A DNA stretch of 64,000 nt, taken from the NCBI RefSeq assembly GCF_025370935.1, contig NC_133485.1, positions 12,521,854 to 12,585,853 of the forward strand, given 5' to 3'. Each line of letters starts with the position of its first letter. Within the stretch, counting starts at the first letter, position 1. Made by a program: the position numbers and the translations under genes. This DNA is from Choristoneura fumiferana. Taxonomy: Eukaryota; Arthropoda; Insecta; Lepidoptera; Tortricidae. The notes under the pieces are model-generated. The model saw nothing but the letters and a program-made list of their open reading frames with translations, ran no database searches and was not told the DNA's origin. This document shows positions 28,001 to 43,000 of the stretch, piece after piece.

Positions 28001-31000
28001 ATAACTTGGCTTACTTCAATGTTGTAATACTCGTAAATTTTAAGTGCTTGCGTTTTATGACAAGTGTTACCACATTTTTGCGTTTAAATTAACGGGGCTT
28101 AATGATCTGTGTACGAAACTTGCTTATTTTGTTTCTTACCTTTTAGTCTCGATGAGAACTCAATGAAAAAACTGGTGGTTCATAGCCTAAGGCTCCATTT
28201 CCACCAGAGACGTGCGAGGAATGTGTTTTTCATGAACCAATAGAAGCGCTTCATTTACCTCGCCTCGCTCCGCTCAGCTGTTTCTACTAGCGATGTGCTG
28301 TGCGAGTGCGAGGATAGGTAAATGAAGCGTTTCTATTGGTTCATTAAAACACATTCCTTGCAACGCATCCTCGCATATTTCTGGTGGAAACGGCCTAAGG
28401 CCATCTTTACCTCATGGGAGACATGGGCACTCCCCCCTCCCTGAGTAAGAGGAAGAGAGCGCGCAGCCGATCACCAACTCCCTCAGCTGGTTTGATAAAG
28501 AAGGCTATTGAGGCGGTCATGGTCCAGTGTAATCGCAATGCACATAACCGGCAGAAATAGAAGCACATCTTTGGAAGAGCCTATCCAACGAATATTGACC
28601 CCTGTATGTCGTCTGCGGAACCACGACCACTGTCAAGTGTGTCTGACTAAGAAAAACCTTTTAGTCCCGTCATTATGTAATCAGCCTTTACACGAGTCAC
28701 AGCTAAAATATAGCGTTCAGAGACACAGTAACGAAAAGAAGCATAGAGTAGAGATATGTTTGGTTAATTGAAGTTTTTGTTCCCAGAATTCGGTAACCAT
28801 GCAACATACATGCATTTGCCATTGCCATTACATTGCGAATGCGAAGTCCCCGCGTCTGATCGCATTGCGCCGATTTGTGGCTAAGCAGGATGTAGTTGCC
28901 TTAGTCGTCGCTCATTGTGGCATGGTCCTATCCAGCCAGCCTTATAAAGCGTGATACGACTATGTCGCAGCCTGTTATTAAAATAGGTTACCCTCGGTTG
29001 CTCGCGTGATGCTCCGGTCTGATTGACGCAACCAAGTTTTCAAAAATATGTATTGGCTGTGTGTGATTATGCATCATAAAAGAGTACAGTTTTAAATCTA
29101 GTCTACTTATGAGTAGTAGGAGTTGAAGCAGTTCCATAAAAAATGGTGTAATGTTTAGATATCATTTAATTAATTACCATTATTATTCAGCATGTTTTTT
29201 TCTTCAGTACAAAAGTAACGACAATACCTGACTCATTATTGTACACCACAAATAGTAAGCGATACAGAAACAGGTACACAGAAAAAATACATGGTAAGTA
29301 ATAGGTGGCTTTATCGCTTAAGAGCGATCTCTTCCAGGCAACCAATACAACAGACAATATTCCCTCTATTAATTTTACTCACATTTCCGCTGGTCAATGA
29401 ATGCTTTGACAAATTACAAAACCGATGACATTCGACTGAAACCGATTTATATCGAGCCATGGTCAATTGAATAGAAATTCATCACGACATGACGCACGTA
29501 CGGGCTACTCCATTACCCATGCATTACGCATTTTAAGATTTCACGGAAAGAATCGAGTGTTTACGAGCTCGGTATCGATTCATCGAGTTAGAGTTGCGAT
29601 AGCAGCGATTTGTGCCCACACGTCTGTTCTTAATAGTTTACTTCCTTTGCTTTCATGTGGCGAGTTGTGCTAACGGTTGAATGAAAGTAAATCTTTGGTT
29701 TCTGCGTGTATTACTTGTACATTTTTATTGAAGAGTTTTAAAATGGGTATTTAGTTTAGTTATTTGGGCACAAACTGTACTATACCTAAAGGAGGTGTGT
29801 TATAGATGCAATAGATACATAGAGCCTTAAAATATGAGAGAAGTGTTACAAAATTATAATCGTCGTGCTGATCCATAAAAACCGTAAGCAAATGTATGGG
29901 ACGTCAACATTACTTCCATAACAAGACAATAAGAGAGCGCTATCTCTTGCAGTAACTACGTAATTCACGATTTCAACAAACTGGGTGCTTTACCAGCCTG
30001 CATAAAACATGCTTACAGAATATTTATTTATTTATATTTATTCGACTGGATGGCAAACGAGCAAGTGATATCAGGTATTGTCTAGAGAAAAAGCTATATT
30101 GTAAAATGTTGTTTACTCGTTTTTTCTCATTAAAGATAACGATGCTGCATGCCTACACACGACCAAGTTAGCCGATTAACATAAATTATTACAAATGCCT
30201 CGCTTTATCGACTTAAAAATATGTTGTCATTGCTAAATATCTACCTAATTCAAATTATACAATTGTTGAGCTTAAGGGTAAATTGTTTCTTAGTTCGCAT
30301 GGTTTTGAAAAACCCTATATGCCTTTTTTTCACTACACAAATAAATATATGCTAGAATTTCCGTCTTCACACAATGACAATGCAAGCAATGGACATTGTA
30401 ATGTTCTCCTAGCTTTAACTTATTTTGTACTTAACTCGCGGTATGCTCATTAGGTTATTTAAAGCGCTGACTCAAGTGTTTATTCTCATTGAGTGTATTT
30501 ATGTGTGTGTTTGATAACTATTTGTGTCCGACAAAACAGTTCTGACTCAGTTGTTGCCAAACGTTCGTTGTCCTGGGTCCCTTCCACTCAGCATTGAACA
30601 ATTGCGTCCGATATCGCGAGATCGCTTGTTCAGTGCTAACTGCAACAAAGAACGAACTTATGATATTAACTCAAATAGGATACAACACAGTACAAATATG
30701 CTTTATGGAGTGCAATATCGCCCTCCTAAGCTAAAAGGCGCTAATCTAAAAAAAAAAACATGAGTTATTAATTTGTAATTAATTATAAATACTAACCATA
30801 GCGATAAGATTATAATTGTAAATTCTAACACTATGGATCCAAAAGTCCGCAATAAATGATTTGTATTTGTATTAATACTTGTTGAGCTTTAAACATTCTG
30901 CATCACATGTACCTACTCGTTTAAACAATTCACAGACAGAACAGCGTTATTTTTTTTGAGATAGCTCCTTTTGGCTTCGGAGGGCAGAATAGTTAACATA

Positions 31001-34000
31001 GTTACAAAGGCAAAATGCAGAATGAGGCTTTGTTGACAGGCGAAATATGGCCAGTTTAGTTAAGGAGGAGTTAGGGTGACAAACACACGTACTGAAGAAT
31101 TACATATTAGGATTAAATACACGCGCGCAGAATAATTCGTATTATCGTCATCCCAGCCTAAGCCTGTATACGTGCCACTGCTGGGCACAGGCCTCCTCTC
31201 TTTTCTGTGCGTTAATCTTTTTACTGATATTTTTTCCTATTTTCGCATTTCAAATTTTGTAGAACATCGCACGGTTTGTTTTTCTAAGCCTTTGTCCTCA
31301 TTACCAATTTACTATTTTACTTGGATCGAAAACTTCACGTCCATTGATAACCGATTACAAAGAAATGTGTAGTACTTAATCGAATTGTTTTTTTGATTCA
31401 ATGGTGACTAAAATTCGATGAATGTCGGAATATTTTAACGCAATCTGATATCTCGAACATGCGTATGCGTTGAATTAAGACTCGTTTTTATGGTTTCTGA
31501 GATTGCTTATCTGTATCTGTTTATAAGTTGTAAAATATTGAGTAAGTAATAAAATAATGCGGACAGGTGACACGTCATCGGTATTTATTGCAATCGCTAG
31601 TAAACTGGATAATGTTGATTTTACTTCTACATGTTATGATTAAGTTTATTAATAAACTTTTATCTAATGATGTTACGAGCATTTTACATGAGTCATCATC
31701 ATCCCAGCCTATATACGTCCCACTGCTGGGCACAGGCCTCCTCTCAGAACAAGAGGGCTTGGGCCATAGTTCCACGCGGGCCCAGTGCGATTGGGAATTT
31801 CGCACGCACCATTGAATCGCTTCGCAGGTTTGTGCAGGTTTTCTCACGATGTTTTCCTTCACCGCAAAGCTCGTGGTAAATTTCAAATGTAATTCCGCAC
31901 ATGAATTTCGAAAAACTCTAAGGTTTGCGAGCCGGGGTTCGAACCNNNNNNNNNNNNNNNNNNNNNNNNNNNNNNNNNNNNNNNNNNNNNNNNNNNNNNN
32001 NNNNNNNNNNNNNNNNNNNNNNNNNNNNNNNNNNNNNNNNNNNNNNNNNNNNNNNNNNNNNNNNNNNNNNNNNNNNNNNNNNNNNNNNNNNNNNNNNNNN
32101 NNNNNNNNNNNNNNNNNNNNNNNNNNNNNNNNNNNNNNNNNNNNNNNNNNNNNNNNNNNNNNNNNNNNNNNNNNNNNNNNNNNNNNNNNNNNNNNNNNNN
32201 NNNNNNNNNNNNNNNNNNNNNNNNNNNNNNNNNNNNNNNNNNNNNNNNNNNNNNNNNNNNNNNNNNNNNNNNNNNNNNNNNNNNNNNNNNNNNNNNNNNN
32301 NNNNNNNNNNNNNNNNNNNNNNNNNNNNNNNNNNNNNNNNNNNNNNNNNNNNNNNNNNNNNNNCCATCAAGAAAGTGGTTCGGGACAAACGTTCGAATAA
32401 TGACCCTTATGTGGAAGTGGAGGAGGCGGGTTCTGCCGAAAATAAGTAATACTAGATGAAAACCCGGCTCGCTCGGGTAAATGTAGACTCATAGTAATAT
32501 GTTTGAAAAAATTTTTTTGCAGTGTAAAGACTGTCGTACCTATCGAAAAAATCTGACGTATACTCCCAGCTTAATATATACAAACGTACTTTCACAGCTA
32601 ACCTACGAATCGGTATTTCACTGGTAGATATTTCTCCTAATCTTATTTGCCCAAATAACTATGACGTCTCTGTCTCATAATCAAAGAAATTAGACCTAAA
32701 GGGCCCCATATACGGTACGATTCGTCTGTACGATCGATCTGATGAAAATCGACGAATCGTACCGTATGTGGAGGCCCTTAAGAGGTCACAATGGAGAACG
32801 AAATACGAACCTGTGACACGTGATGACGTGACACTAACGCCCTTTGACATTTTACTTCGCAAATGCCCATATATAGTAATTTATTCAAGTTTATATTGAA
32901 ATACCGATAATCCGAATTTTCGCCTACAAGTTGTCGACTCGGATTGATAATTTTTTACGCTCTTCAATTGATGTGCATTCGTTCGAGTCTACCGTACCTT
33001 GACGAAATTATTAATATATATAATGTGTCGCACAGACGTCGCTGCATTAATAGGTGTCTCTACCGCTTCCGCGCCTCTCAAAAGGCGCCTTCATAAATGT
33101 ATTTTGTACTGGAAAGGTCAAGAGGGGAGGCCTTTGCCCAGCAGTGGGATACTATACAGGCTACTTAAAAAAAACGGGAAACTAGAAAATGGCGCCCCTT
33201 GCCATCTGGCGCCCAGAGCGACCGCTCCTCTTGCTCTAGCTCTTGCTCTAGGCGCTATTGGTACTACGAAGTGCAGAACTCGAACTTCGTATGTTGCCGT
33301 CCCGCTGACGCTTATGTCATTTAATACGCGAATGAAAAGGACGGTGCGTTACGAACTTTGATTTTCGAGTTTCGTAGTAGCCCCTCAGGTTCGGTACTGG
33401 TTTTTATTCACGACAGGGGGAAAACGATTCGAGCAGCCAGGTCAATTGCTGGAAAGCAATCACCGCTACCCAATGAAGGTTTTTCGACAGGAGAAATATC
33501 GCTAGATGGCGTTAATATCGTGAGGTCCGTTTGACGTTTTAGTCTTGCTTGTGATTGGCTCATTTAGTTATTTAACCAATCACAAACATGAAGCAAATGT
33601 CAAACGAACCTCACGATACTAACGCCATCTAGCGATATTTTGCCTGTCGTATAACCCTCATTGCCCATGGACAATCATAAATGAGGGCTATCGCGTATGA
33701 ATTCGCCACTAGAGGCGCTAGTGTAGCGTGAGGTCCCCGAAATGTCAAATCTCATAGTTTTTGGGTGAGCTACACGGGTTTATTTATAATTAGAATAATT
33801 TTGTGAATATTTTGCAATATCTGAAATTAATTATGGCAAATATGCGTTCCGGGGCAATGAATGTCTGTGTTTTGAGACAGTTTTGTCTTTCGGAAACCTT
33901 TGTCCTCCCTTTTTTCCGAACAAAACGGGGACTATGCAATGCAACACTGTGGCATGCTCGATATTTTATGGTACGGTTTTAAGGTGTATTAAATATGCTT

Positions 34001-37000
34001 TTAATCTAAACTTTGTTTTCACGCCCGTAATAACAGACTTTGAAAGCCATACTTAAAAACCTCACGCAACAGTGCGCCATCTAGTGAGACAAAAAACGAT
34101 AGCCCTCATTGGGTTGACACATCCGTAAAGTAGCATCTAAATAAAAAAAATGCTTATAAAAGAGGATGCTTACGGGCCCCGGTATCCAAGAGGCAGGGCA
34201 GGCCCGGGCAGACTTCTCCAAAGATACGTTGCCCTTAATGAAGAAGTCCAGCTCCATCTGACTCACGTTGCCTTCGCTCTGCTCCAGCTTTATGTCCATT
34301 TGGAAAGAGTAGAGTAGCTTGTGGCGCTCGAATATGCCTGCACAATCAACACGTGTAGGTACAAACAAAGTTGAAGTACACTGTACAACACAAAAGACGC
34401 AGCAGTGACCAGTCCCCTGTACTACAAAAGTTACAAGTGCTGCCATTTAACAAAATTATACCATTTTACTATGAGAAAGTTAACAATTTTGTCGATTTGT
34501 AGCACATGTAACTGTTGTGGTACAGTCAACAGCACCAATATCTGACACAACAAAGCGTGCATAAATATCTGATAAGACTATTTCTAGGGCCGGTAGGACG
34601 TGTCAGATATTTTTGCACGCTCCACTGTGGCAGATATTAATGCAGCTGACTGTGCAATCTAGCTTAGGATCGTTACACAATTTCCCAAAACGTGGTGTAA
34701 CAATTGTAGGTTAGTATTTCTGACTGAAAATTATTTTGTTACACATTTTAAGTATAGTAGATACTTTACTGAAAGAAGACTTAATTTTTATTTTGCCAAG
34801 GACAATTGGCATGTCGTGCAGAGCCGTGCACTGCTTGATAATAGTTCGCACAAACAATAGTTCCGAACATGTCATGTCATGTCGCACAGCCGTGCACCGC
34901 CTAATCGCAAGTCGCACAAACGACGTCGGCAGATGCATGCATGAAACGCGACCTAATGCGGTAAATTTCCAGCCAAACATACCTGTGCATCCGTAGTCAT
35001 AAACGTTCTTCGTAAGCATATCAATAATGTTCCTCAGACGCCTGCTCAGGATGACGTTAGGCATCGCTTTCCTTAGTGAAAACGAAAACACCTAGGAAGA
35101 AAACGATTGTAGTAGTAAACATTAAACATCGAAAATTTCAGATGAACAATTTTTTTTTGTTAATTCCAAAATATTTATTTGATTCCTAATCTAATGGCGT
35201 GAGCTACGCTACCATCACCGCATTAACGCATACACTGCCACCGACGCACATATGCGTTTTCGGAACTTAGCCCAGTGCTGTCATAATTATTCGTACATTT
35301 TGAACGCACATGTGCGTCGGTGGCACCTGTGGAAGTCAAGTGGCAGTGAATGCATTAAGGTGTTGTTGTTGTTGTGAATTATATGCTATAGCGCTAGGAT
35401 AGGTTAAAGACGTGTTTCTATTAGCTCATGACATGACAAATATTCCTCGCATTACATGATCGCTCATCTCTGGTGGAAACGGTGCCTTAGTGTATTTAGT
35501 AAGCATGCTACTTATATGGATTGTCAAGGAATTGGGTTTGATTCACATTTTGGAGGGAGCATGGACACTCACATCAAGATAAGAAGACAGCGAATACTGA
35601 TACATAGTATTGACCCCCGCCATGTCGGACAGAACGAAGAACAGTATGGAGCCCCGCTTGGCGACAGGCCGGTACCCGTCGCGGAATATCTCAATGTCCT
35701 TCGTCGTAGCTTCAGCTAAAGTCAACTTCTCCATCACCTGAATGAAACAGTTACATTGAATGAGCAACAATGAACACTTTGAACGCCAAGAACACCTAAA
35801 GGTCTCATAACTAAGTTGAGTTTTTTTTTTTTACTTTATTTTCGTGCAACCTGTATAATTATTTAATGCATGCTGTGATCTTCTGTAATTAATAAGGCGC
35901 ATAGCTTATAAGTTGTTACGCAATTAATAATGAAACTGTGTACTTATTGTTGAAGGTCCAAATAAAAGAAATAAATAAATAATATATGTGGTAGGACCTG
36001 CCATGCCAGTGATGCCTAAAGGTGTCAGGGCTAAGGTGTATTAATAAAATAGGGATGTTGACACCCTTAAAAAATTGTTCGAAGACACGACTCCAGTAAA
36101 AAAAACGCTTTATTTTAACCCTGAAAACCAGATAAATTTTCGATTAACTGCAAAATTAGATTTTAAATAAATCACCACGTTACAGGCCCACGTTCCGGTG
36201 ACCACGTTACAGGCCCAGCCTAGTGTGGGACCAACAGATATTTGTAACCCTATTGTATGTGTTGTTTCTTGTAATAAACAATTTTTATTTTTATTTTTTA
36301 TTTTTTAAATAGTTAGTTGATTGAGTGTGCGAACAAGTGACGTCATAAGTTGCAATTTCCATTCAAACTCTATGGGAGAATTGTGTTTTGACAGCTCATA
36401 AAAAGTACGTCAGTTCATTGGTGGAGTCAACATCCCTATTGTAGCGGTAACTACACTATTTAAGGATGATAGTTGGTAGGAATGTTAAATGATATTATAA
36501 CGGATAACTCACGTCATAAACCGAGTTTAGCTCGACATGTTTCGGGCTATTTCGTAGCCGTTCCTCTCAGGAGCATGCGACTCGGCGGCTGCCGCAACAC
36601 GCACACTACGCGCCACCGCTCTGCTCGCACGACACAAACTCGGTTTAAGACGTGAGTTATCCGTTATAATATCATTTAATATGAGTGAGTCTCACGGTAG
36701 TTTCATGTTCAAAACGATAGGAATGTTAATAAAAGGAGGGTTATTAGGTTGATAAAGCAAACGACCGTGTTGTATGCTGAATGTGAACGAACTCGTTTAA
36801 TGCTAAATGATTGTTTCGATACTAACGTAAACTGCAAGCGTATGCAAACGCTTGCGCAATGAAAACAATGTGCTACTTTTTAATATGTATATACAAAAAA
36901 TGTATGCTTGTCCGTACAAAAATCGTAACGCCTGATTCAATAAATGTTATAAAATAGCTACTCAATTTGTACTCGCCTCGCCAGCCTTGGACTTGGTGTT

Positions 37001-40000
37001 CTCCAGCGTATTGACCAGCTCCACATTATCCAGCATGTTCCCCGTGGACGTGGCCAGCTCACGCAGCAGCGAGTCCTCGAGTCCTGACAGGAGACTCTTG
37101 TTGGCACTGGTCTCTAGGATGAGGCTCTCTCGCTGTTCCTCTAAATCGGCTCGCTCTGCTCTTACTACAACGCTGAGAAGCTGGTCTTCTAGACCCTGAG
37201 TGACAGCATTTGCGAATACGTTAGCGCGTATTAAGGCACGTTCAGTGAGTGAAAGATATAAGTCAAGGAGTGAGTGGGTCAGAAGGTAGTTGCTGAACTG
37301 TCTTCCTTACGAGACAAACATACGATAATGAAATGAAGCACTATTTTCCATCGATCAATGCCAACAAACGCATTTCTTTTCATCAAATTTATCCAAAAAG
37401 ACCACCTTTGCAAGAGCAACGTACCTGAACAGTGACAGTATAGTTAATGACCACAGCCTTGGCGTAGGCGGCGGGGTTGAACTGCGGATTGGCGAGCTTT
37501 GTGGTGAGGTACATGCGGAAGTGGGGGTCGTAGTCCACTTCGCTGCTGCCGAGCATTACGAACGTACGGCCGCTCTCCGCTGGATGAGGTGGTTAGGTTT
37601 TAACATTCAAATTTTACTAATGGAAAAGTTTGTGAAGATGTATGTATGGTAGGTGGTAGGTTTTGACATCGGGGCTTTCAAAGAAAGTGTTTATGTTGTT
37701 TAAAAGACCGAGAAGAGACCTTGAGTTGTTGGTATTCATGAATGGTGGTGATAATTTCCTTTCAGATGACCCGCTTGCTCGTTTGCCTAATTTTCATAAT
37801 AAAAAAGATACCTATTAAATCACGCAGTAAAGGTTTTTTTTTTATTCGACTGGATGGTAAACGAGCAAGCGGGTGTCCTGATGGTAAGAGATCACCACCG
37901 CCCATAGACACCTGCAACACCAGGGGGATTGCAGATGCGTTGCCAACCTAGAGGCCTAAGATGGGATACCTCAAGTGCCAGTAATTTCACCGACTGTCCT
38001 ACTCTCCACGCCGAAACACAACAGTGCAAGCACTGCTATTTCACGGCAGGATTAGCGAGCAAGATGGTGGTAGCAATCCGGGCAGACCTTGCACAAGGTC
38101 CGACCACCTGCGAACGGCTAAACGGATTTAGATGAAACTTGGCATACAGATAGAGAAAGATCTGGATTATTCTGTATTGACGCATAGGATACTTTATGTG
38201 CCTGAAATGGAATACATGGAATAATTTTTAAACAAGAATATATAGTGGGCGCTGTCCATGAACATTGAAAAGTACCCCGGTCTTCAAGAAGACGTGAAAA
38301 CTTTGTTTTAAATCAATAGATGACGTCGTCTGTCGTCGTTATCGAAAATGTTACCGGAACTTTTTTTCATGTAAACAACTTGTTTATTACGTAAGTATTG
38401 GTATTTATTTTCTAATTCAAGAAGCTATTACCTGCTATTTTGCCCTCTCTCATAAAAAACCGAGTTAAATGCGCAAGGATTTCCGTTAAATTTAAAAATT
38501 ATCATAATTGTAAGCTTCTACCAAATTCCTAAGTTTTGCAAAAGGTAAAAATAAAGGTCTATAATATGCGTCTCCTTTACTACTTACTTTGAATATTCTT
38601 TTCAAGTACGTTGTCAACAACAGGATCAATGTATTCGTTGACGTCTTGGAATAGCACGGGTATTCCATATTTGATTGCCATTTCCAACTGCCTTAGAAAT
38701 TGTGGGTCGTTGAATGAAAGCACCTGAATTAAATAAAGAGCAATATTAAGCAAAAATAAAAAAGCAAAAAGCCAACGGCACGCGGTGTTCCCAGGCGGTC
38801 ACCCATCCAAGTACTGACCGCGCCCGACGTTGCTTAACTTCGGTGATCGGACGAGAACCGGTGTTTTCAACGTGGTATGGACGTTGGCGACAAGAGCTAC
38901 TAAATTTATCAATATTAGACACAATTAACTACTTAATTACAAAAGTCATCCTACGTTCGATCCCCCAAGATTTTTAGTCGGATTTCTTAACCACTCATAC
39001 ACTCTCTTATCCGGTCGTTAAAATTTACTTATAAAACTCTACTTACATTATAAAAGCGTCTACTAAAAAGTAAGTAATTAAGAATTGAAAAACACCTTCA
39101 AGTTGTTCTTAGCCTCTTTTTTCTTGATCCACGTAAGCGCCTGAGTCTGCGGGTCTATGCAGAGTGGGAAGCGAGACGCTCGTGTGGTAAGAATGCCGTT
39201 CTGCACTGACAGCTCGTCTGGAGGCAGGCCTTCGGAGTTCCAACTGAAATATCGCATAAATCAAAAGTTTAATTACACACTTATTGCATAAGTCTATTTG
39301 CAGAGAGTTGGCAAATACAGGTCAATTCGCAAGAGCTTTACACATTTATGTAAAGTGTATTCAAATAGGGAGTTGAACAGGCAGGTACTTATTCAATTTA
39401 ATCGTGCCAGCTCTTGTGAATCGACCTGTACTATGCTATGATAAAGTCAACAACAGTTGCTTAATTATCGCAAACTACGAGTATATGACGAGGCATCGCT
39501 TATCACTGCGCGAATGAGGGCAATCACGTATGAATTCGCCGCTAGAGGCGCTAGTGTAGCGTGAGGTCTCTGAAATGTCAAATCTCATAGTTTTTGGGTG
39601 AGCTACGCGGGTTTATTTATAATTAGAATAATTTTATGAATATTTTGCATTACTTACCTGAAATTAATTATGGGAATTATGCGTTACCGGGTAATGAATG
39701 TCTGTGTTCTGAGTCAGTTTTGTCTTTCGGAAACTTTTGTCCTCCCTTTTTTCCGAACAAAACGGGACTACGCAACACTGTGGTGGCTCGATATTTTTAT
39801 GGTACGGTTTGAAGGTGTATTAAATATGATATTACACTAAAACTTTGTTTCACGCCCGTAAAAGCTCTTTAGCTGATACTTGTCGCTCCGTGGGTGAACG
39901 GCAGCTTCAGAGGAACACCACCCGGGTCTTAGCGTTCGATCAGAGTTTAGCGAGAATGAAATACCAGGTCCCTTTTTCGAAAACCCGATATCGAAATCGA

Positions 40001-43000
40001 AATTAATTTTCGCGCCCGTTGCCACAAGATTTTGGCACCCCTTGCCAGCTGGCGCTCGTAGCGGCCATTTCACACTCGCTCTACCGTAAACACTAATGAG
40101 GGCTATCGTTTTTTGTCTCACTAGTTGGCGAACTGTTGCGTGATATTATTAAGTATGGTTTTGAAAGTCTGTTATTACGGGTGTGAAAACAAAGTTTAGA
40201 TTAAAATAATATTTAATACACCTTAAAACCGTACCATATAAATATCGAGCATGCCACAGTGTTGCATAGTCCCCGTTTTGTTCGGAAAAAAGGGAGGACA
40301 AAAGTTTCCGAAAGACAAAACTGACTCAGAACACAGACATTCATTACCCGGTAACGCATAATTCCCATAATTAATTTCAGGTAAGTAATGCAAAATATTC
40401 ATAAAATTATTCTAATTATAAATAAACCCGCGTAGCTCACCCAAAAACTATGAGATTTGACATTTCAGAGACCTCACGCTACACTAGCGCCTCTAGCGGC
40501 GAATTCATACGCGATAGCCCTCATTGTATAAACGACGGGATAATGTTACTCTTACCCGCTGATCTCAACCTCATTGGTAAGGTTCCTCTCGATGGTGAAA
40601 GGCAGCGTGAGCGGCACGCCGCGCGCCTGCACGTCCCCCGAGCCAGTCCTCGTAGATCATGGTCTCGCGGAATGAGAACGAGAACGGGCCCGCGTAGCTC
40701 AGGAACGACGCGGCCAGAAGGCAGTTGCCCACGAGACGGGACTGCTCTACGTAGAGAGCTGCCAGGTCGACAGTCCAGCGCGCCTGTTCGCTGGATAAGC
40801 CTGTGTTCAAAATTATAGCGAAATTGATAAGAGAATTAAGATATAAATAAATATTTTTATTTGAAAACTAGAGGTTACCCGCGACTTCGCACGCGTAAAC
40901 TATTCGGTCTGGTAGTTGCAATTGAATTTCTGGGATATTACAAAATTCCGCTTGGAATTCCCAAAATTTATATGACGGTCTTCATTGAGGTTGCGTTAAG
41001 AACAACTGTCCAAAATACCAAGACTCTCAACCCAGCGGGTGAAATTTCAAGATTTTATCCCTATCCCTTGGGGATATCGGGATAAAACGTAGCCCGAGTT
41101 ATTCCAGAGGTCCAGCTACCTACATAACAAATTTCATAACTCTAAGCTCAGCGGTTGTTATTTCGAGATTTTATTCCTATCACGTGGGCATATCTGAATA
41201 ATAAGTATCCTATGTATTAATCCAGGTTATAAACTTTTTGCCAAATTTCATCTAAATTCGTTCAGCCGTTTTATCGTGATGAAGTAACAAACATACTCAC
41301 TCATTCACAAACTTTCGCATTTAAATAATACGAGTATTAGTAGGGTAATCCTTAAATACCTTGAAATGAGGGTTTTCACAGAGGCGAAATATCGCTAGAT
41401 GGCGTTAGTATTGTGAGGTCCGTTTGACGTTTGCTCGTGATTGGTTACAAAAATAACTAAATGAGCCAATCACGAGCAAACGTCAAACGGACCTCCCGAT
41501 ACTAACGCCATCTAGCGATATTTCGCCTCTGTGAAAACTCTCATTTACAGTTGGCATCGTATTTTTAGTTAGTTGGAAACTGAACCTTATTAATTTCATG
41601 ACGTATTATAACTATTGAAAATAAGCATTGTAATTATTGAAATTACAACTAGCTTTAATAATATTCTTTGTCAGGTATGTATTCGATAGCTGCTTTTGAT
41701 TCTGTGGCAGTATGCTCCAAAAAATGGGGGCCTTATTAATGGTTAAGACCGTGTGACAGAAACAAATGGCGATAATGACAACGATTATGATCCTCACTAT
41801 GTAAGACAATAAGCCTCTACTGTACGTAAATGGATCATTTCCTTCAGTTTCACGTAAATTTTCGGTATACCACCGACAAATTGTGATTATAAAGAATCAA
41901 AACAGAAAAACTAAAATAAAGCTGTTACAAAAACTTACCCTTAACTGACTAGGTTAATCGTGAAAGCTTTTTATTTTTCTAGCAAATAAAATAACCAGTT
42001 CTGTAATTTTTGGCCTCAATTCCAAATTGCATTCTGTTTTTTTATGTCAATACCTACTCTTTGGCTAATGCCAAACATTCCCGCACCGAAAACCCCGATG
42101 TATATCCATAACATAATATTACCAGACATCAGTTTATCCGCAGCTACGAGCCGCCGCATCATGATATCGGTCTCTTCCTGGAGCTCCTGCCTCCTCAGTA
42201 TAGCCGTCTCATACTTCGCGTTCAAGCCGTCCAAGGTCTTCTGGAGCCGATTGATCTCCCGGTTCAAAGATTCTAAATAATTCACGGCTTCAGAGTATTC
42301 TTTCTCTAGCGCTTCTACTTTGTCCTGCTTCGGTTTTACTTCTTTGTAGACGGCGCAGTAGCCGAGGACAGCGATGACGAATTTCAGCAGGCCGTAACTA
42401 CAGGACCCCAAGTATCATGGTCAAATATAACAAAGAGGACATATACTTAAATTGTGTCACACATTGGGGGAAGGTTTGTGGCACGGAATCAAAATAAATG
42501 CTATTTTAAGGGGCTGTTTCACCATCCATTGATTAGTGTTAACTGACGGTTAAACGTGATACCGTCTCTATTTGTTTTGTTCGAATAGATGGAGACGGCA
42601 TCACATTTAACCGTCAGCGTTAACTTAACTAATTAGTGTTAACTAATCAATGGATGGTCCCTAAGCTAAAGTTATATCGCCAAATAAATTTAATTGTGAA
42701 AAATTGCAGATAAAAAAATTGACGGTACCTACATTTCTACATTTTATTTTCAGTTACGTGTCATGGGCACAGCCGGCAGGATTGTACCGACTTATTTTGC
42801 ACTTTGACAGGTAGACGGACAGCGTAACGACAGTTATAGGGTTCTGACCCTAAAGGCAATCTTAACTTTGTATTCAAACAAATAACTGTAGGCGCTCACC
42901 CTGCCTTACTGATCGACTGCATGGTATCCAGTTTCTTGCTTTTCTTCATGTGCGCTTTAACAGCCTTAACCTGAGCTTGCGTGATGAGGTCGCAGTTCAT

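Larger units (their letters stand above)
23938..31945. other. 8-kb block between the two gaps, no dynein exon
   Basis: AT-rich sequence with a Helitron, MITEs, SINE remnants and one unassigned candidate exon, all listed separately. I find no dynein exon, 5S or tRNA here, unlike the rest of the window. Both ends are assembly gaps, so its placement inside the gene is unproven. Confidence 0.6.

Noticed and set aside
31849..32449. Long frames of 150-180 codons across the N run
   Set aside because: They consist almost wholly of unknown bases; only a few real codons on each side. Artefacts of the gap.
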